A stretch of 64,000 nucleotides of DNA from Rhodovulum visakhapatnamense (lineage in GTDB: Bacteria > Pseudomonadota > Alphaproteobacteria > Rhodobacterales > Rhodobacteraceae): contig NZ_SOEB01000023.1 in assembly GCF_004365965.1 (NCBI RefSeq), positions 1-64,000 on the forward strand, written 5' to 3'. The notes under the pieces are model-generated. The model saw only the letters and a list, made by a program, of their open reading frames with translations. It did no database searches and had not been told where the DNA came from. Of the stretch, positions 1 through 11,014 are shown piece by piece; position 1 is the stretch's first letter, and each line of letters opens with the position of its first letter. The position numbers and the translations under genes were made by a program.

Positions 1-1
1 G

Positions 2-88
2 ACCCGCTACGACAAGACCGCTGAGAGCTTCCTCGGCTTCATTGACATCACGTCGATCCGTCTCTGGGTCCGCCATTTGTCAACATGA
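2..88 (+). mobile_element. IS5-family transposase, C-terminal tail (runs off left edge)
   Basis: The first 28 codons are open from the window edge and end in TGA. They read TRYDKTAESFLGFIDITSIR and then a short RLW.RH tail, which is the usual C-terminus of the second ORF of IS5/IS427-group transposases. Only the tail is visible, so I cannot say whether the element is intact. It is a different IS5 subgroup from the decayed copy at about 18 kb. Bases 89-155 that follow carry no gene. Confidence 0.7.
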
Positions 89-155
89 CCTAGCACAGCC
101 TCGGCCGCCCGCGCTGCGTTTTTCGCCCGGCGGCAGAAGGTCGACCCGGACCCGC

Positions 156-1049
156 TCAGCCGCCGGTTTCGGCCAGGCTCCGGCGCAGTTCGACCGCGTC
201 GCGTCCGGGCGGCTCGCCGAAATGACGGCGGTATTCGCGGCTGAATTGCGACGGGCTGTCATAGCCGATGCGATAGCCGATGCCCGCGACATCGCCGGAC
301 CGGGTCAACAGAAGCCGCCGCGCCTCCTGCAACCGCAGGCTTTTCTGGAACTGCACCGGCGTCATCGCCGTCGCCTCCTTGAAGTGGCGATGGAAGGTGG
401 CCGGGCTCATCCCGGCCAGCGCCGCCAGATGCCCGACCCGCAGCGTCTCGGCATAGTTCTCGCGGATCCAGCCGATGGCGCGGCCGATCCGGGCCAGACG
501 GCTGTCGGCCATCCCGATCTGCCGCAGCCGCGCGCCCTGAGGCCCGTTCAGCAACTGCCAGACGATTTCGCGCCGGATCATCGGCGCAAGCACAGGGATG
601 TCCTGCGGCCGGGCGGCGACCGATAGAAGCCGGTCGAGCGGGTCGATCAGCGCCTCGCCCAGATCATGCACCTCGATGGCAGCACCAATTGGCGGATCGC
701 CCGTCGGGCGCTGGCCCAGCATCAGTTCGGCCACCACGGCCGGGTCGATCTCCAGCGCCAGCGCCAGATAGGGGGTCTCGGGCGCCGCGCCGACGATCTC
801 GGCCCGGATCGGCACGTCGAGCGAGGCGATCAGGCATTTGCCCGCATCGTAGCGGAACACCCGGTCGCCCAGACGGCTGATCTTGGCGCCCTGCAACACC
901 GCGCAAAGCGAGGGCCGGTACACCCCGTGAAAGAGGCCCGACGGTCTTTCGGCATAAGACAGCCTCAGCCCCGGAACCGGGGGCTCGCGCCCATGCGCCT
1001 CCCACAACGAAACGAGCTTGGCCCTGAGGCCGGAAAGTCGGTCGGTCAT
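156..1049 (-). CDS. AraC-family transcriptional regulator
   Basis: A 297-residue regulator. The first ~190 residues match the AraC N-terminal (cupin-like) domain of the YqhC type. The last ~100 residues hold two helix-turn-helix units, with the typical stretches LAALAGMSPATFHRHFKEAT and then GYDSPSQFSREYRRHFG. It is divergent from the aldo/keto reductase at 1232 with 182 bp between them. This mirrors E. coli yqhC/yqhD, where the regulator responds to reactive aldehydes and activates a reductase. I infer a similar local activator role here; the inducer is not visible. Confidence 0.9.
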   Translation of the reverse strand: MTDRLSGLRAKLVSLWEAHGREPPVPGLRLSYAERPSGLFHGVYRPSLCAVLQGAKISRLGDRVFRYDAGKCLIASLDVPIRAEIVGAAPETPYLALALEIDPAVVAELMLGQRPTGDPPIGAAIEVHDLGEALIDPLDRLLSVAARPQDIPVLAPMIRREIVWQLLNGPQGARLRQIGMADSRLARIGRAIGWIRENYAETLRVGHLAALAGMSPATFHRHFKEATAMTPVQFQKSLRLQEARRLLLTRSGDVAGIGYRIGYDSPSQFSREYRRHFGEPPGRDAVELRRSLAETGG

Positions 1050-1231
1050 GCGCCCACTCTAGCCCGGTCGGCGGCGCTCTCCAAAGTCAATCGGCGGCGG
1101 GATGAGAGAATCGTGCAAGTTTGCGAGAGGATCGGCGTGGCGAGGGACCCGGCCCGGGCCCATTTCGGGACAGAGGCCGGAGCGGGCGCCCCTCGCCGCG
1201 CTCGGGCCCCCAGTCAGGAAAGGAAAGCAAC

Positions 1232-2254
1232 ATGCGCTATCGTCGTCTTGGCCCAAGCGGCCTTTTCGTGTCGGAGCTTTGCCTCGGCACCATGACCTTC
1301 GGCGGCTCCGAAGGCATGTGGGGCCAGATCGGCCAGCTGGGCCAGGCCGAGGTGGACGGCCTCGTGGGCAGCGCGCTCGAGGCCGGGATCAACTTCATCG
1401 ACACCGCCAATGTCTATGCGGGCGGCGAAAGCGAGCGGCTTCTGGGCCAGTCGCTGAAGAACCTCGCCGTGCCGCGCGAAGATGTGGTGATCGCGACCAA
1501 GGTTCTGGGCCCGATGGGCGCGGGCGTGAACGCGCGCGGCGCCTCGCGCTATCACATCATGGACCAGTGCAAGGCCAGCCTCGCGCGGTTGCAGCTTGAT
1601 CACATCGACCTTTACCAGATCCACGGCTTCGATCCGGCGACGCCCATCGTCGAGACGCTGGAGGCGCTCGATACGCTCGTGCGGCAGGGTCATGTGCGCT
1701 ATCTGGGCCTGTCGAACTGGGCCGCCTGGCAGATCGTCCGCGCGGTCGGCATCGCCGAGGCGCGGCGGTTGGCCCCGATCCTGTCGCTTCAGGCCTATTA
1801 CACCCTGGCCGGGCGCGATCTGGAACGCGAGATCGTGCCGATGCTGAAGGAAACCGGCATCGGGCTGATGGTCTGGAGCCCGCTGGCGGGCGGGTTCCTG
1901 TCGGGCAAGTACGACCGCGAGGGCAAGGCCGCGGACGGGCGGCGCGCCAGCTTCGACTTCCCGCCCATCGACAAGGACCGCGCCCATGACGCCATCGAGG
2001 CGATGCGCGGCATGGCCGAGGCGCGCGGGTGCAGCGTGGCGCAGATCGCGCTGGCCTGGCTTCTGCATCAGGAGGTGGTGACCTCGGTCATCATCGGCGC
2101 CAAGCGCGCGGACCAGCTGACCGACAATATCGGCGCGACCAAGGTCGAGCTGAGCGCCGACGAGCTGGCCCGCCTCGATGCGGTGACCCGCCTTCCGGCC
2201 GAATATCCCGGCTGGATGCTGGAACGGCAGGGCGAATACCGCAGCCAGAGCTAG
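1232..2254 (+). CDS. aldo/keto reductase
   Basis: A 340-residue NADPH-dependent aldo/keto reductase of the (beta/alpha)8-barrel type (AKR/YghZ-like). I chose the ATG at 1232 because AGGAAAGGAAAG lies just upstream and the protein then begins MRYRRLGPSGLFVSELCLGT, the canonical AKR start. Family signs are the IDTANVYAGGESE segment with the catalytic Asp and Tyr, the IDLYQIHGFD segment with the catalytic His region, and a C-terminal SVIIGAKRADQL NADPH phosphate-binding motif. It reduces aldehydes or ketones, substrate unknown. Pairing with the divergent AraC regulator suggests induction by carbonyl or electrophile stress. Confidence 0.92.
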   Translation: MRYRRLGPSGLFVSELCLGTMTFGGSEGMWGQIGQLGQAEVDGLVGSALEAGINFIDTANVYAGGESERLLGQSLKNLAVPREDVVIATKVLGPMGAGVNARGASRYHIMDQCKASLARLQLDHIDLYQIHGFDPATPIVETLEALDTLVRQGHVRYLGLSNWAAWQIVRAVGIAEARRLAPILSLQAYYTLAGRDLEREIVPMLKETGIGLMVWSPLAGGFLSGKYDREGKAADGRRASFDFPPIDKDRAHDAIEAMRGMAEARGCSVAQIALAWLLHQEVVTSVIIGAKRADQLTDNIGATKVELSADELARLDAVTRLPAEYPGWMLERQGEYRSQS

Positions 2255-2273
2255 GCCCCCAAGGGGCAGCAGG

Positions 2274-2299
2274 CGGGGGCCGGCATGGTCCGGCCCCCG
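2274..2299. terminator. bidirectional hairpin terminator between AKR gene and thiC
   Basis: A perfect 10-bp inverted repeat (CGGGGGCCGG, loop CATGGT, CCGGCCCCCG) lies between the convergent aldo/keto reductase and thiC genes, followed on the plus strand by TCTTCG. No long T-tract is present, as is common in GC-rich genomes. Confidence 0.65.
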
Positions 2300-2320
2300 T
2301 CTTCGATACGTCCGCCGGCG

Positions 2321-4305
<1,985 letters not shown>

Positions 4306-4361
4306 GTGGGACGAGGTATCGCAAAGCCGGGCGAGTCTGTCAAACCCGGGCCGCCGAAGGG

Positions 4362-4799
4362 TCAGACCGCGTCGCCGGGCGGCGCCACGCGCGCGCCCGA
4401 GGCCGTCAGGATCATCTGCCCGTCCTCCTTGTAAAGCGGCCCGGGCGGCAACCGGTCGAGCAGATCGAGCACCGTCTCGGACGGACGGCAGAGCCGCACA
4501 CCCTTCGGGCTTGCCACGATCGGCCGGTTGACCAGAACCGGATGCGCGATCATCGCGTCCAGCAAGGCGTCGTCCGGCACGTCCTCACCCAATAGCCCAA
4601 GCTCGGCCGCGGGCGATTTGGTCCGGCGCAGCGCCGCGCGCGGTGTCAGACCGGCGGCCGCGAACAGCGCCAGCAGCTGCGGCCGGGTCCAGCCCTCGGC
4701 CAGATAGTCGATGACAACGGGCTCGGTCCCCGACCGGCGGATGATCTCGAGCACATTGCGCGAGGTGCCGCAGTCGGGATTGTGGTGAATGACGATCAT
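4362..4799 (-). CDS. arsC: arsenate reductase (ArsC, glutaredoxin-coupled type)
   Basis: A 145-residue thioredoxin-fold protein beginning [15 protein letters not shown]. The HX3CX3R active site is present with C10 and R14, as in the E. coli plasmid R773 ArsC family that uses glutathione/glutaredoxin. It reduces arsenate to arsenite in the cytosol, for export by the neighbouring Acr3. Its ATG overlaps the acr3 stop codon by 4 bp (ATGA), so the two are translationally coupled. The C-terminus ([14 protein letters not shown]) is ordinary for the family. Confidence 0.93.
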   Translation of the reverse strand: MIVIHHNPDCGTSRNVLEIIRRSGTEPVVIDYLAEGWTRPQLLALFAAAGLTPRAALRRTKSPAAELGLLGEDVPDDALLDAMIAHPVLVNRPIVASPKGVRLCRPSETVLDLLDRLPPGPLYKEDGQMILTASGARVAPPGDAV

Positions 4800-5851
4800 G
4801 CGAGGTCTCCGGCAAAGCGCGCCCGGGTCCGGTTCGCGAAGGCCACCAGCGACAGCATCACCGGCACCTCGACCAGCACGCCGACGACCGTCGCCATCGC
4901 CGCCCCGGAATTGAGCCCGAAGAGGCTGATCGCCACCGCGACCGCCAGTTCGAAGAAGTTCGAGGTGCCGATCATCGCGCAGGGCGCGGCGATCCGGTGC
5001 GGCACCTTCAGCGCCCAGGCCGCCCCGTAGGCCAGCGCGAAGATCCCGTAGCTCTGGATCAGGATCGGCACCGCGATCAGCGCGATGGCGCCGGGCTGGG
5101 TCAGGATGCGGTCGCTTTGCATCCCGAAGAGGATCGCCACGGTCGCGATCAGCCCGACCGTCGAGACCGGCTTGACGCGGGCGGAAAAGCCCGCGATGGC
5201 GGCCGGGCTGCCCAGCAGGCGCCGGGTCAGCAGCCCCGCGGCCAGCGGGATCACGACATAAAGCAGCGTGGCCAGCAGCAGCGTTTCCCAGGGCACGGCG
5301 ATCTCGGACACGCCCATCAGGAAGGCCACGATGGGCGCGAAGGCCACCACCATGATCAGGTCGTTCACCGAGACCTGAACCAGCGTGTAGGTGGAATCGC
5401 CCCGGGTCAGCTGCGACCAGACGAAGACCATCGCCGTGCAGGGCGCGGCCCCCAGCAGGATCAGCCCGGCAGTGTACTGCGCCGCATCTGCGGGGGCGAT
5501 CCAGGGGGCGAAGACATGCTCGAAGAACAGCACCGCCAGCGCCGCCATGGTGAAGGGCTTGACCAGCCAGTTGATCGTCAGCGTGATGAACAGCCCCCGG
5601 GGCGCCCGCGCCACGTCCCGCACCGCGCCCAGATCGACCCCAACCATCATCGGATAGACCATGGCCCAGATCAGCACCGCCACCACAAGGTTGATCGAGG
5701 CGACCTCGGCCGCAGCGATGCCCTGCACCAGCCCCGGCGCAACCAGGCCCAGCACCAGCCCGACACAGATGGCGGCAGCGACCCAAAGCGTCAGATAGCG
5801 TTCGAACCGGCCAAGGGGTCCGGGCTCGGCGGAGGAGGACGCGGCGGTCAT
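4796..5851 (-). CDS. acr3: ACR3-family arsenite efflux permease
   Basis: A 351-residue inner-membrane protein with about ten hydrophobic segments. The signature [14 protein letters not shown] contains the conserved cysteine (C138) essential for arsenite transport in ACR3 proteins. It exports As(III) using the proton motive force, without an ATPase. It is the first gene of the operon, followed by arsC with a 4-bp overlap, and is divergent from arsR. The leader carries an operator-like dyad at 5861-5880 that matches a second dyad in front of arsR. Confidence 0.95.
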   Translation of the reverse strand: MTAASSSAEPGPLGRFERYLTLWVAAAICVGLVLGLVAPGLVQGIAAAEVASINLVVAVLIWAMVYPMMVGVDLGAVRDVARAPRGLFITLTINWLVKPFTMAALAVLFFEHVFAPWIAPADAAQYTAGLILLGAAPCTAMVFVWSQLTRGDSTYTLVQVSVNDLIMVVAFAPIVAFLMGVSEIAVPWETLLLATLLYVVIPLAAGLLTRRLLGSPAAIAGFSARVKPVSTVGLIATVAILFGMQSDRILTQPGAIALIAVPILIQSYGIFALAYGAAWALKVPHRIAAPCAMIGTSNFFELAVAVAISLFGLNSGAAMATVVGVLVEVPVMLSLVAFANRTRARFAGDLA

Positions 5852-5860
5852 GTCAGCCTC

Positions 5861-5942
5861 ATTTCGTAGATTCTCGAATTATCGTTTCATAGCCGCGCGG
5901 CCGGGTCTGGTCAAGCATCGTCATTTCGAGTAGGACCGAAAT
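5861..5942. promoter_or_regulatory. two matching ArsR-type operator dyads in the divergent ars promoter region
   Basis: Two sequences share one geometry. ATTTCG-N8-CGAATT lies at 5861-5880, 10 bp upstream of acr3. ATTTCG-N8-CGAAAT lies at 5923-5942, touching the arsR start codon. Both are 6-8-6 dyads 62 bp apart start to start, one for each divergent transcript. That is what one would expect for autoregulation by the adjacent ArsR. Binding is inferred, not shown. Confidence 0.6.
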
Positions 5943-6293
5943 ATGGATCAGATAACCGCCAAGGACGCCTTCGCTGCCCTTGCCCATGAGACCCGCCTGT
6001 CGGTCTTTCGCCTGCTGGTCAGGCAGGGTCCCGGAGGCCTGCCCGCGCTGGAAATCGCCCGCCGCCTGGGCGCCCCGCCCTCGACCCTGTCGAGCCATCT
6101 GGCCAGCCTCAAGCGCGCCGGGCTGCTGAACGCCGAACGCCGCCACCGCCAGATCCTCTATGCCGCGAACCTCGCCGCAGTGAACGACATCGTGCGCTTT
6201 CTGCTGGAGGACTGCTGCGGCGGCGACCCGGCCGCCTGTGCCGGCATCGGCGGCGTGATCCTGCCCGCCCGGGCCACTCCCTCGGACGCGTGA
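5943..6293 (+). CDS. arsR: ArsR-family metalloregulator (arsenic repressor)
   Basis: A 116-residue winged-helix repressor. The HTH core is seen in LEIARRLGAPPSTLSSHLAS. The arsenite-sensing cysteines are not in the alpha-3 helix of the classical R773 type but in a C-terminal cluster: C91, C92 and C99 (CCGGDPAACA). That arrangement is known from several alphaproteobacterial and actinobacterial ArsR proteins. It should repress acr3-arsC and itself in the absence of As(III). The ATG follows directly on a palindrome that is probably its own operator. Confidence 0.92.
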   Translation: MDQITAKDAFAALAHETRLSVFRLLVRQGPGGLPALEIARRLGAPPSTLSSHLASLKRAGLLNAERRHRQILYAANLAAVNDIVRFLLEDCCGGDPAACAGIGGVILPARATPSDA

Positions 6294-6610
6294 CGCGACC
6301 CCTGAACGGGGGCGCCCCAGCCGCCGGATTGGTCCCATCACAGCCGTGACAAGATCGGCCATTGGCCCGATCGCCGCCAGGTTGCGGCGGCGATTCGCTG
6401 GGAAAATCAGCGGCTTGCCTCTTCCTTTGTCATCGCCGCCCGGCGGCCGACAGGCTGCACCGGCTTTTCGAAACGTCTGGCGGGCTTTGCCACCGGCATT
6501 CACGCGCCTGTCGCGCAGACGTCATCGAACCGTCTCATGTCCTGCCTATCGACCGTCGCATGGCCTTTTTTTGGCCATACTTCCACCACGGGACTGACAG
6601 GATTTTTCTC
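6294..6610. other. 317-bp intergenic region upstream of the phosphodiesterase gene
   Basis: I find no convincing gene here. The only distinct structure is the short palindrome TGGCC-T7-GGCCA at 6561-6577, 34 bp before the next start codon. It is large enough to hold the promoter of the secreted phosphodiesterase. A Pho-box was sought and not found in good form. Confidence 0.4.
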
Positions 6611-7672
6611 ATGAAACGCACTCTTGGGGCGATTGCCCTGGGCCTGATCTCGATGGCGCCCGCCCATGCCGCCACCCTTTACAACACGCTCAGCGGCGAA
6701 GCCCCGCTGATCATCGCCCACCGCGGCGCCAGCGGTTATCTGCCCGAGCACACGCTGGGCGGCTACGAACTGGCGTTGCAGATGGGCGCCGACGTGATCG
6801 AGCCCGATCTGCAGACGACCGCAGATGGCGAGCTGGTCGCGATGCACGATTCGACGCTGAACCGCACCACCAACATCGAGGCGCTGTTCGCGCCCCGCAA
6901 CGGCGGTTACCGGGTGTCGGATTTCACGCTGGCCGAGATCAAGACCCTTACCGTCGAGCCCACTGGCGCCACCGCCTCGACCAGCTATGACGGCTTCACC
7001 CCCTCGATGGCCGCCCCCTACAAGGTGCCGACCTTCCAGGAAGTCATGGATCTGGTCAGCGCCTACAACGCCACGACCGGCAAGGAAATCGGGATCTATC
7101 CCGAGGCCAAGACCCCCAACAGCCTGGCGATGAACCAGCAGATCCTTCAGGAAATGAAGGCCAACGGCTTCGACGGGTCGGTGCAGAACACCTTCATCCA
7201 GACCTTCAGCCATGAGGGCGCGCGCCAGCTGGCCGATCTGCAGGTCGAGATGGGCATGGACAACGCCATCGCGGCCCTGGGCTATGCTCGGCAGCTGGGC
7301 GACGGCTTCGGTGTCTATGACGCGACCACCGGCACCACCACTTCGCTGGAAGACCTCGCGACCTTCGCCGACGGTCTGGGGCTGAGCCTCAGCGGCGCGC
7401 TCAGCGCCGACTTCATCGCCGCCGCCCATGCGCTGGGCCTGACCGTCCATGGCTGGACCTTCCGTCCGACCTCGGACGAGGTCGCCTGGGACATGTTCCT
7501 GCCCTGGATCGAAGCCGGGATGGACGGGTTCTTCACCGATTACAGCCTGCGCGGCGTCGAGGTGCTGGACCGCTACGAGGCCGCGGAAGTGCCGGTTCCG
7601 GCGACCCTGCCGCTCATGCTGGCGGGCCTGGGCGGGCTCGCGGTGCTGCGCCGCCGCCGCGCCGCGGCCTGA
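6611..7672 (+). CDS. secreted glycerophosphodiester phosphodiesterase with VPLPA-CTERM-type sorting tail
   Basis: A 353-residue protein with a signal peptide (residues 1-20, ending APAHA). The GDPD TIM-barrel follows, with H37/R38/G39, E46, E64/D66 and H79 in the usual places. It should cleave deacylated phospholipids or other glycerophosphodiesters to glycerol-3-phosphate and an alcohol. The last 27 residues (327-353) start VPVPATLPLMLAGLGG, form one hydrophobic helix and end in RRRR. This is the tripartite pattern of PEP-CTERM/VPLPA-CTERM signals processed by an exosortase-type system, known in Rhodobacterales. No exosortase gene is in this window. Confidence 0.92.
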   Translation: MKRTLGAIALGLISMAPAHAATLYNTLSGEAPLIIAHRGASGYLPEHTLGGYELALQMGADVIEPDLQTTADGELVAMHDSTLNRTTNIEALFAPRNGGYRVSDFTLAEIKTLTVEPTGATASTSYDGFTPSMAAPYKVPTFQEVMDLVSAYNATTGKEIGIYPEAKTPNSLAMNQQILQEMKANGFDGSVQNTFIQTFSHEGARQLADLQVEMGMDNAIAALGYARQLGDGFGVYDATTGTTTSLEDLATFADGLGLSLSGALSADFIAAAHALGLTVHGWTFRPTSDEVAWDMFLPWIEAGMDGFFTDYSLRGVEVLDRYEAAEVPVPATLPLMLAGLGGLAVLRRRRAAA

Positions 7673-7694
7673 GCGACCCTTTGCGAACCGACGC

Positions 7695-7718
7695 GGGGCG
7701 CCTCTTGCGGGGCGCCCC
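7695..7718. terminator. hairpin terminator between GDPD and OYE genes
   Basis: The inverted repeat GGGGCGCC...GGCGCCCC (arms 7695-7702 and 7711-7718) lies between the convergent genes ending at 7672 and 7740. It can serve both strands; there is no T-tract. Confidence 0.55.
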
Positions 7719-7739
7719 GGCAGGCCCGGCCGGGCCCCC

Positions 7740-8843
7740 TCAGGCGGTTTCGGCCGGAGCGAGCGTGGGATAGTCGGTCAGGCCATGGGCCCCGCCGCCA
7801 TACATCGTGTTCCGGTCGGGCTCTGCCAGAACGGCATCGCGCCGCAGACGCTCGACCAGATCGGGGTTCGAGATGAAGGGCCGCCCGAACGCCACCATGT
7901 CGGCCGCCCCGCTTTCGACCGCCGCCAGCGCCGAGGCCCGGTCATAGCCGTTATTGGCGATATAGGGGCCGTCGAACAGCGCCCGCAATTCCGGGATGCC
8001 GCGCCCCTCGGGCCAGTCGCGCGGGCCGCCGGTCTGGCCCTCGACCATGTGCAGGAAGGCCAGGCCAAAGCGGTTCAGGCCCGAAATCGCCTGCGAGAAC
8101 AGCGCGAACGGGTCGCTGTCAGCGATGCCGTTGGCGTTCGAGAACGGGCTCAGCCGCAGCCCGGTCCGGCCCGCGCCGATCTCGTCCGCGACCGCCTCGA
8201 CCACCTCGAACAGGAACCGGCAGCGGTTCTCGATCGAGCCGCCATAGGCATCGGTCCGATGATTGGTGCCGTCGCGCAGGAACTGGTCGATCAGATAGCC
8301 GTTGGCGCCGTGGATCTCGACCCCGTCAAACCCCGCCGCCATCGCATTCGCGGCGGCCTTGCGGTAGTCGCCAAGAACGCGGGCGATCTCGTCCGTCTCC
8401 AGCGCGCGCGGTGCCGAGACCGGAGCAAAGCCCTCGGCGGTAAAGGTCTTGACCTCCTCGGCCGGGATCGCCGAGGGCGCGACTGGCGCCTGACCGCCCG
8501 GCAGAAGCGAGACATGCGACACCCGCCCGACATGCCAGAGCTGGATCGCGATGCGCCCGCCCGCCGCATGCACGGCATCGGTCACCTTGCGCCAGCGTTC
8601 GACCTGCAGGTCCGAATAGATGCCGGGCGTGTCGAGATAGCCCTGCCCCTCGGGCGAGATCTGCGCGCCTTCGGTCACGATCAGCCCGGCGCCGGCGCGC
8701 TGGGTGTAATAGGTGACATGCAGGTCGGTTGGGGCCAGCGTGTCATGTTCGGCGCGGTTTCGGGTCAGCGGCGCCATCACGACGCGGTTCGCCAGCGCGA
8801 TGTCGCCCGCGGCGAAGGGGGTGAAGAGCTTGGGCTCGGTCAT
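7740..8843 (-). CDS. old yellow enzyme family alkene reductase (NemA-like)
   Basis: A 367-residue FMN-dependent NAD(P)H:flavin oxidoreductase of the OYE family. Seen are VVMAPLTRNRA near residue 21, QLWHVGRVSH near 101, and VEIHGANGYLIDQFLRDGTN, which carries the HxxN substrate-binding pair H178/N181 and Y183. Such enzymes reduce activated C=C bonds (enones, maleimides) or nitro groups. I chose the ATG at 8843 because AAAGGACG precedes it and the family starts here. It stands alone between two terminating or decayed regions. Confidence 0.93.
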   Translation of the reverse strand: MTEPKLFTPFAAGDIALANRVVMAPLTRNRAEHDTLAPTDLHVTYYTQRAGAGLIVTEGAQISPEGQGYLDTPGIYSDLQVERWRKVTDAVHAAGGRIAIQLWHVGRVSHVSLLPGGQAPVAPSAIPAEEVKTFTAEGFAPVSAPRALETDEIARVLGDYRKAAANAMAAGFDGVEIHGANGYLIDQFLRDGTNHRTDAYGGSIENRCRFLFEVVEAVADEIGAGRTGLRLSPFSNANGIADSDPFALFSQAISGLNRFGLAFLHMVEGQTGGPRDWPEGRGIPELRALFDGPYIANNGYDRASALAAVESGAADMVAFGRPFISNPDLVERLRRDAVLAEPDRNTMYGGGAHGLTDYPTLAPAETA

Positions 8844-9383
8844 GGAAAACGTCCTTTGGCATGCGAAAGCTGCAAGGCGCACCTAGGCATCCCCGGCCAC
8901 CAGGCAAGAGGCTGCGGCGGGAACACCCCTCTGCGCGGTGACGCACAACCCGGGCCTCAGGCCAATGCCATGGCCTCGTCATTGCCCGGACGGTCGGCGA
9001 CCCGCGCCGGTCGAGAAAGTTGACCGCGAACGCCTCGATCCCGGCCGCGCAATCGTTCCGCAGCACCGCCCGCACCGCGCCAATAGTCCTCGGCGCGTTC
9101 GCGCCGGCAACCGGGCTGCGGAAGGGAATCGTCCTGGACAACGGACGAGACGGCACCGGCAAAGCGATGCCCGACCGGTCTGAGCGCACCGGCAGCCGGT
9201 CTCCTGGACGGTATGGTTCTGCAGGACCACTATCGAGACCCGGTCATGGCCATTCGCTGCGCGATGTCGCAGCTTCGCGCCTGACCATGACCTGTCGGCG
9301 GCGCATCTTCCCGACGTGCTGCAGCCGCGCATTCGGCGGCATCAGAAAGGCTGACGAGATCGTCGAGGAAGTCGAAGAAACCC
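8844..9383. other. 540-bp region without a recognisable intact gene
   Basis: Several overlapping open frames exist on both strands but none has a ribosome-binding site plus recognisable protein character. A plus-strand frame ends near 9265 with a peptide containing DHYRDPVMAIRCAMSQLRA, and another ends at 9421 in DEIVEEVEETLKEHEDGKP. Both look like tails of lost genes. The region borders the truncated integrase and is best read as debris of the decayed island. Confidence 0.4.
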
Positions 9384-10145
9384 TCAAGGAGCATGAGGAC
9401 GGCAAACCCGTCTATCCTTGAGGGAAAGACCGGAGAAAGGCAGTGTCAGCCCGAGGCGCTTCTTCTCGTTGATAGTGCGGACGATCCTGCAGAAGGCGCC
9501 GATGTCCTTGTTTGCGGCGTTCGTTGAATACTGCCCGGCCTCGACGCGCTCCCAGAGGGCCTGGCGCCAGTCGAGCCTGTCGTCCTGGGTGATCTGGGAG
9601 AGTGGGAGGTCGCCGATATGCTCGATAAAGCTGGCAACCGGTTTCTTTCTGCCGTTCCGCCAGATCCGCATCTGATTGGCGTTCTTTCCATGAGCCACGT
9701 CGGCCGCGAGCGTCCAGTAGAGTTCCAGAGCGCGGCTGACGGTGATGGAGGGACGCTCGACGGCGCCGAGCAAGGCGCGAGCCTCGATCATGTCCGGCTG
9801 ACCGCGGCGATTGCTGATCGCATCGACTCGCTCCAGACGCTCTGTCAGCGGCAGGGAGGCGACGCGCTCGACCGGTATGTACCTGAAACCCTTCTGCTTT
9901 GCGAGGTTTCGTGCCGCATCGAACCGCGCTTCGGCGTCGGAGGTATCCCCGGCCAGCCTGGCTTCCCATGCACCAATCTGCATGTCCCAGATGCGGCTGG
10001 CCTATTGTTTCGCTTCGGCGAGGCTGTCCGTGCTGAGGGATATGTAGATTTCCCGGCGGCCCTCGACGTCGCCATCGCGGACCCTCTTGGGGACCTCCTT
10101 CCGAAGGTAGTAGGTCCCCTTCTTGCCGCGCTGGACGATTGCCAT
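9384..10145 (-). pseudogene. tyrosine integrase, nonsense-mutated and truncated
   Basis: Starting at 10145, the frame reads MAIVQRGKKGTYYLRKEVPK and then YISLSTDSLAEAKQ, the N-terminal domain typical of proteobacterial island integrases (DUF6538-like). An in-frame TAG at 10004-10002 interrupts it, and the same frame continues ASRIWDMQIGAWEARLAGDT to a core-binding (SAM-like) domain. The homologous part stops after LPFSGLSLKD near 9414, so the whole catalytic domain (R...HxxR...Y) is missing. It lies about 200 bp downstream of the 3' end of tRNA-Gly, the usual position for an island integrase. It is not functional. Confidence 0.8.
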
Positions 10146-10346
10146 GCCGAGTATGCCTTGATCTGCGCCTGCAGGCATTGTCCTGCAGATCGGATCATGG
10201 TGGGCAAGCTCGAAACACGGGCAAAAACACCGGCAAAAACGTGGGCAGAAAATGCGAAAGTCTGCGCCGCCTCGCGCATGGCGTCCGTCCATCCCTTTAG
10301 TTTCAAGAGGTTGGGATTAACGTGGCAGCTTGATTTTCGGATTTAA

Positions 10347-10420
10347 TGGAGCGGGTGAAGGGAATCGAACCCTCGTCACTTGCTTGGGAAGCAAATGCTC
10401 TACCATTGAGCTACACCCGC
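10347..10420 (-). tRNA. tRNA-Gly (anticodon CCC)
   Basis: On the minus strand a 74-nt cloverleaf begins GCGGGTGTAGCTCAATGG and ends with the T-arm GGGTTCGATTCCC, the acceptor strand CACCCGC and TCCA. The anticodon loop is TTCCCAA, giving CCC. The CCA end is encoded. Its 3' end faces the decayed integrase, making it the likely attachment site of the lost island. Confidence 0.95.
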
Positions 10421-10828
10421 AGCGTCAACCTGACTACCGTTTCGGCGTCACGGCTTCAAGCCGAAAGTGGCCAGGTTACACTGTTTCGCGGCACTCAGCT
10501 GAGTGGCCCTTGCCTCGAAGGAGGCGTTCGATCCTCGCCTCTGCCAATTCGGCCAACTCGTTCTCAACCTCGTCCGCCTTTGCCCACAAAGGGACCGTCT
10601 GATCTGCGGGTTCGGCTGCGCCGAGATGGCGGCTTGATCGCTGCGGGGACCGTGGCTCGGGTCTTTCACGGACCATTTCGCGGTGTCTTGGCCCGCCGTG
10701 TTGGCGGTTTTGCAGATTTCGGGCGGACTCGTCCTCTCGCCATCAGCCGCCGTCGGACCAGGAACAGGTTGCCAATGTGTGCCTGATGCGCGCGCCAGAG
10801 GTGAAGCTGCCGGAAAAGAAGGCCCGGC
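10421..10828. other. 408-bp scar region between two tRNA genes, no assignable gene
   Basis: A minus-strand frame at 10476-10676 contains the helical stretch LWAKADEVENELAELAEARI but has no recognisable family and no clear start. The rest is short frames on both strands. With an IS3 fragment immediately to the right, I read the region as insertion and deletion debris. Confidence 0.4.
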
Positions 10829-11014
10829 ATGCGCCTCCGCTTCATCGAGCCGGGCAAACCAGTCCAGAACGCCTTCGTCGGGTCGTTCAACGGCAAGCTG
10901 CGCGACGAATGCCTGAATCTGCACTGGTTCCGCTCGCGGCGCCATGCTCGCGACGAAATCGAACGCTGGCGCCAGCATTACAACACCGAGCGCCCTCATT
11001 CCGCGCTCGGCTAG
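10829..11014 (+). pseudogene. IS3-family transposase (OrfB) C-terminal fragment
   Basis: About 60 codons read FIEPGKPVQNAFVGSFNGKL, then RDECLNLHWFRS and YNTERPHSALG, the hallmark end of the DDE domain of IS3-family OrfB. The DDE glutamate region is present but everything upstream is gone. A TAG replaces the usual tyrosine codon after SALG. It is a remnant without its element ends, lying between the two tRNA genes. Confidence 0.85.

Noticed and set aside
6510-6545. Possible Pho box upstream of the glycerophosphodiesterase (GTCAT ... CCGTCTCAT)
   Set aside because: Only 5 of 7 and 4 of 7 positions match the CTGTCAT halves at the right spacing; not better than chance.
8743-9332. Minus-strand frames with AVNFLDR-like stretch suggesting an enzyme tail
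   Set aside because: No start, no ribosome site and no family motif that I could name.
10347-10420. Second copy of the tRNA-Gly 3' end as the other attachment site of the lost island
   Set aside because: I looked through 8.8-11.2 kb and found no repeat of the T-arm/acceptor sequence; the distal site is absent or lost.
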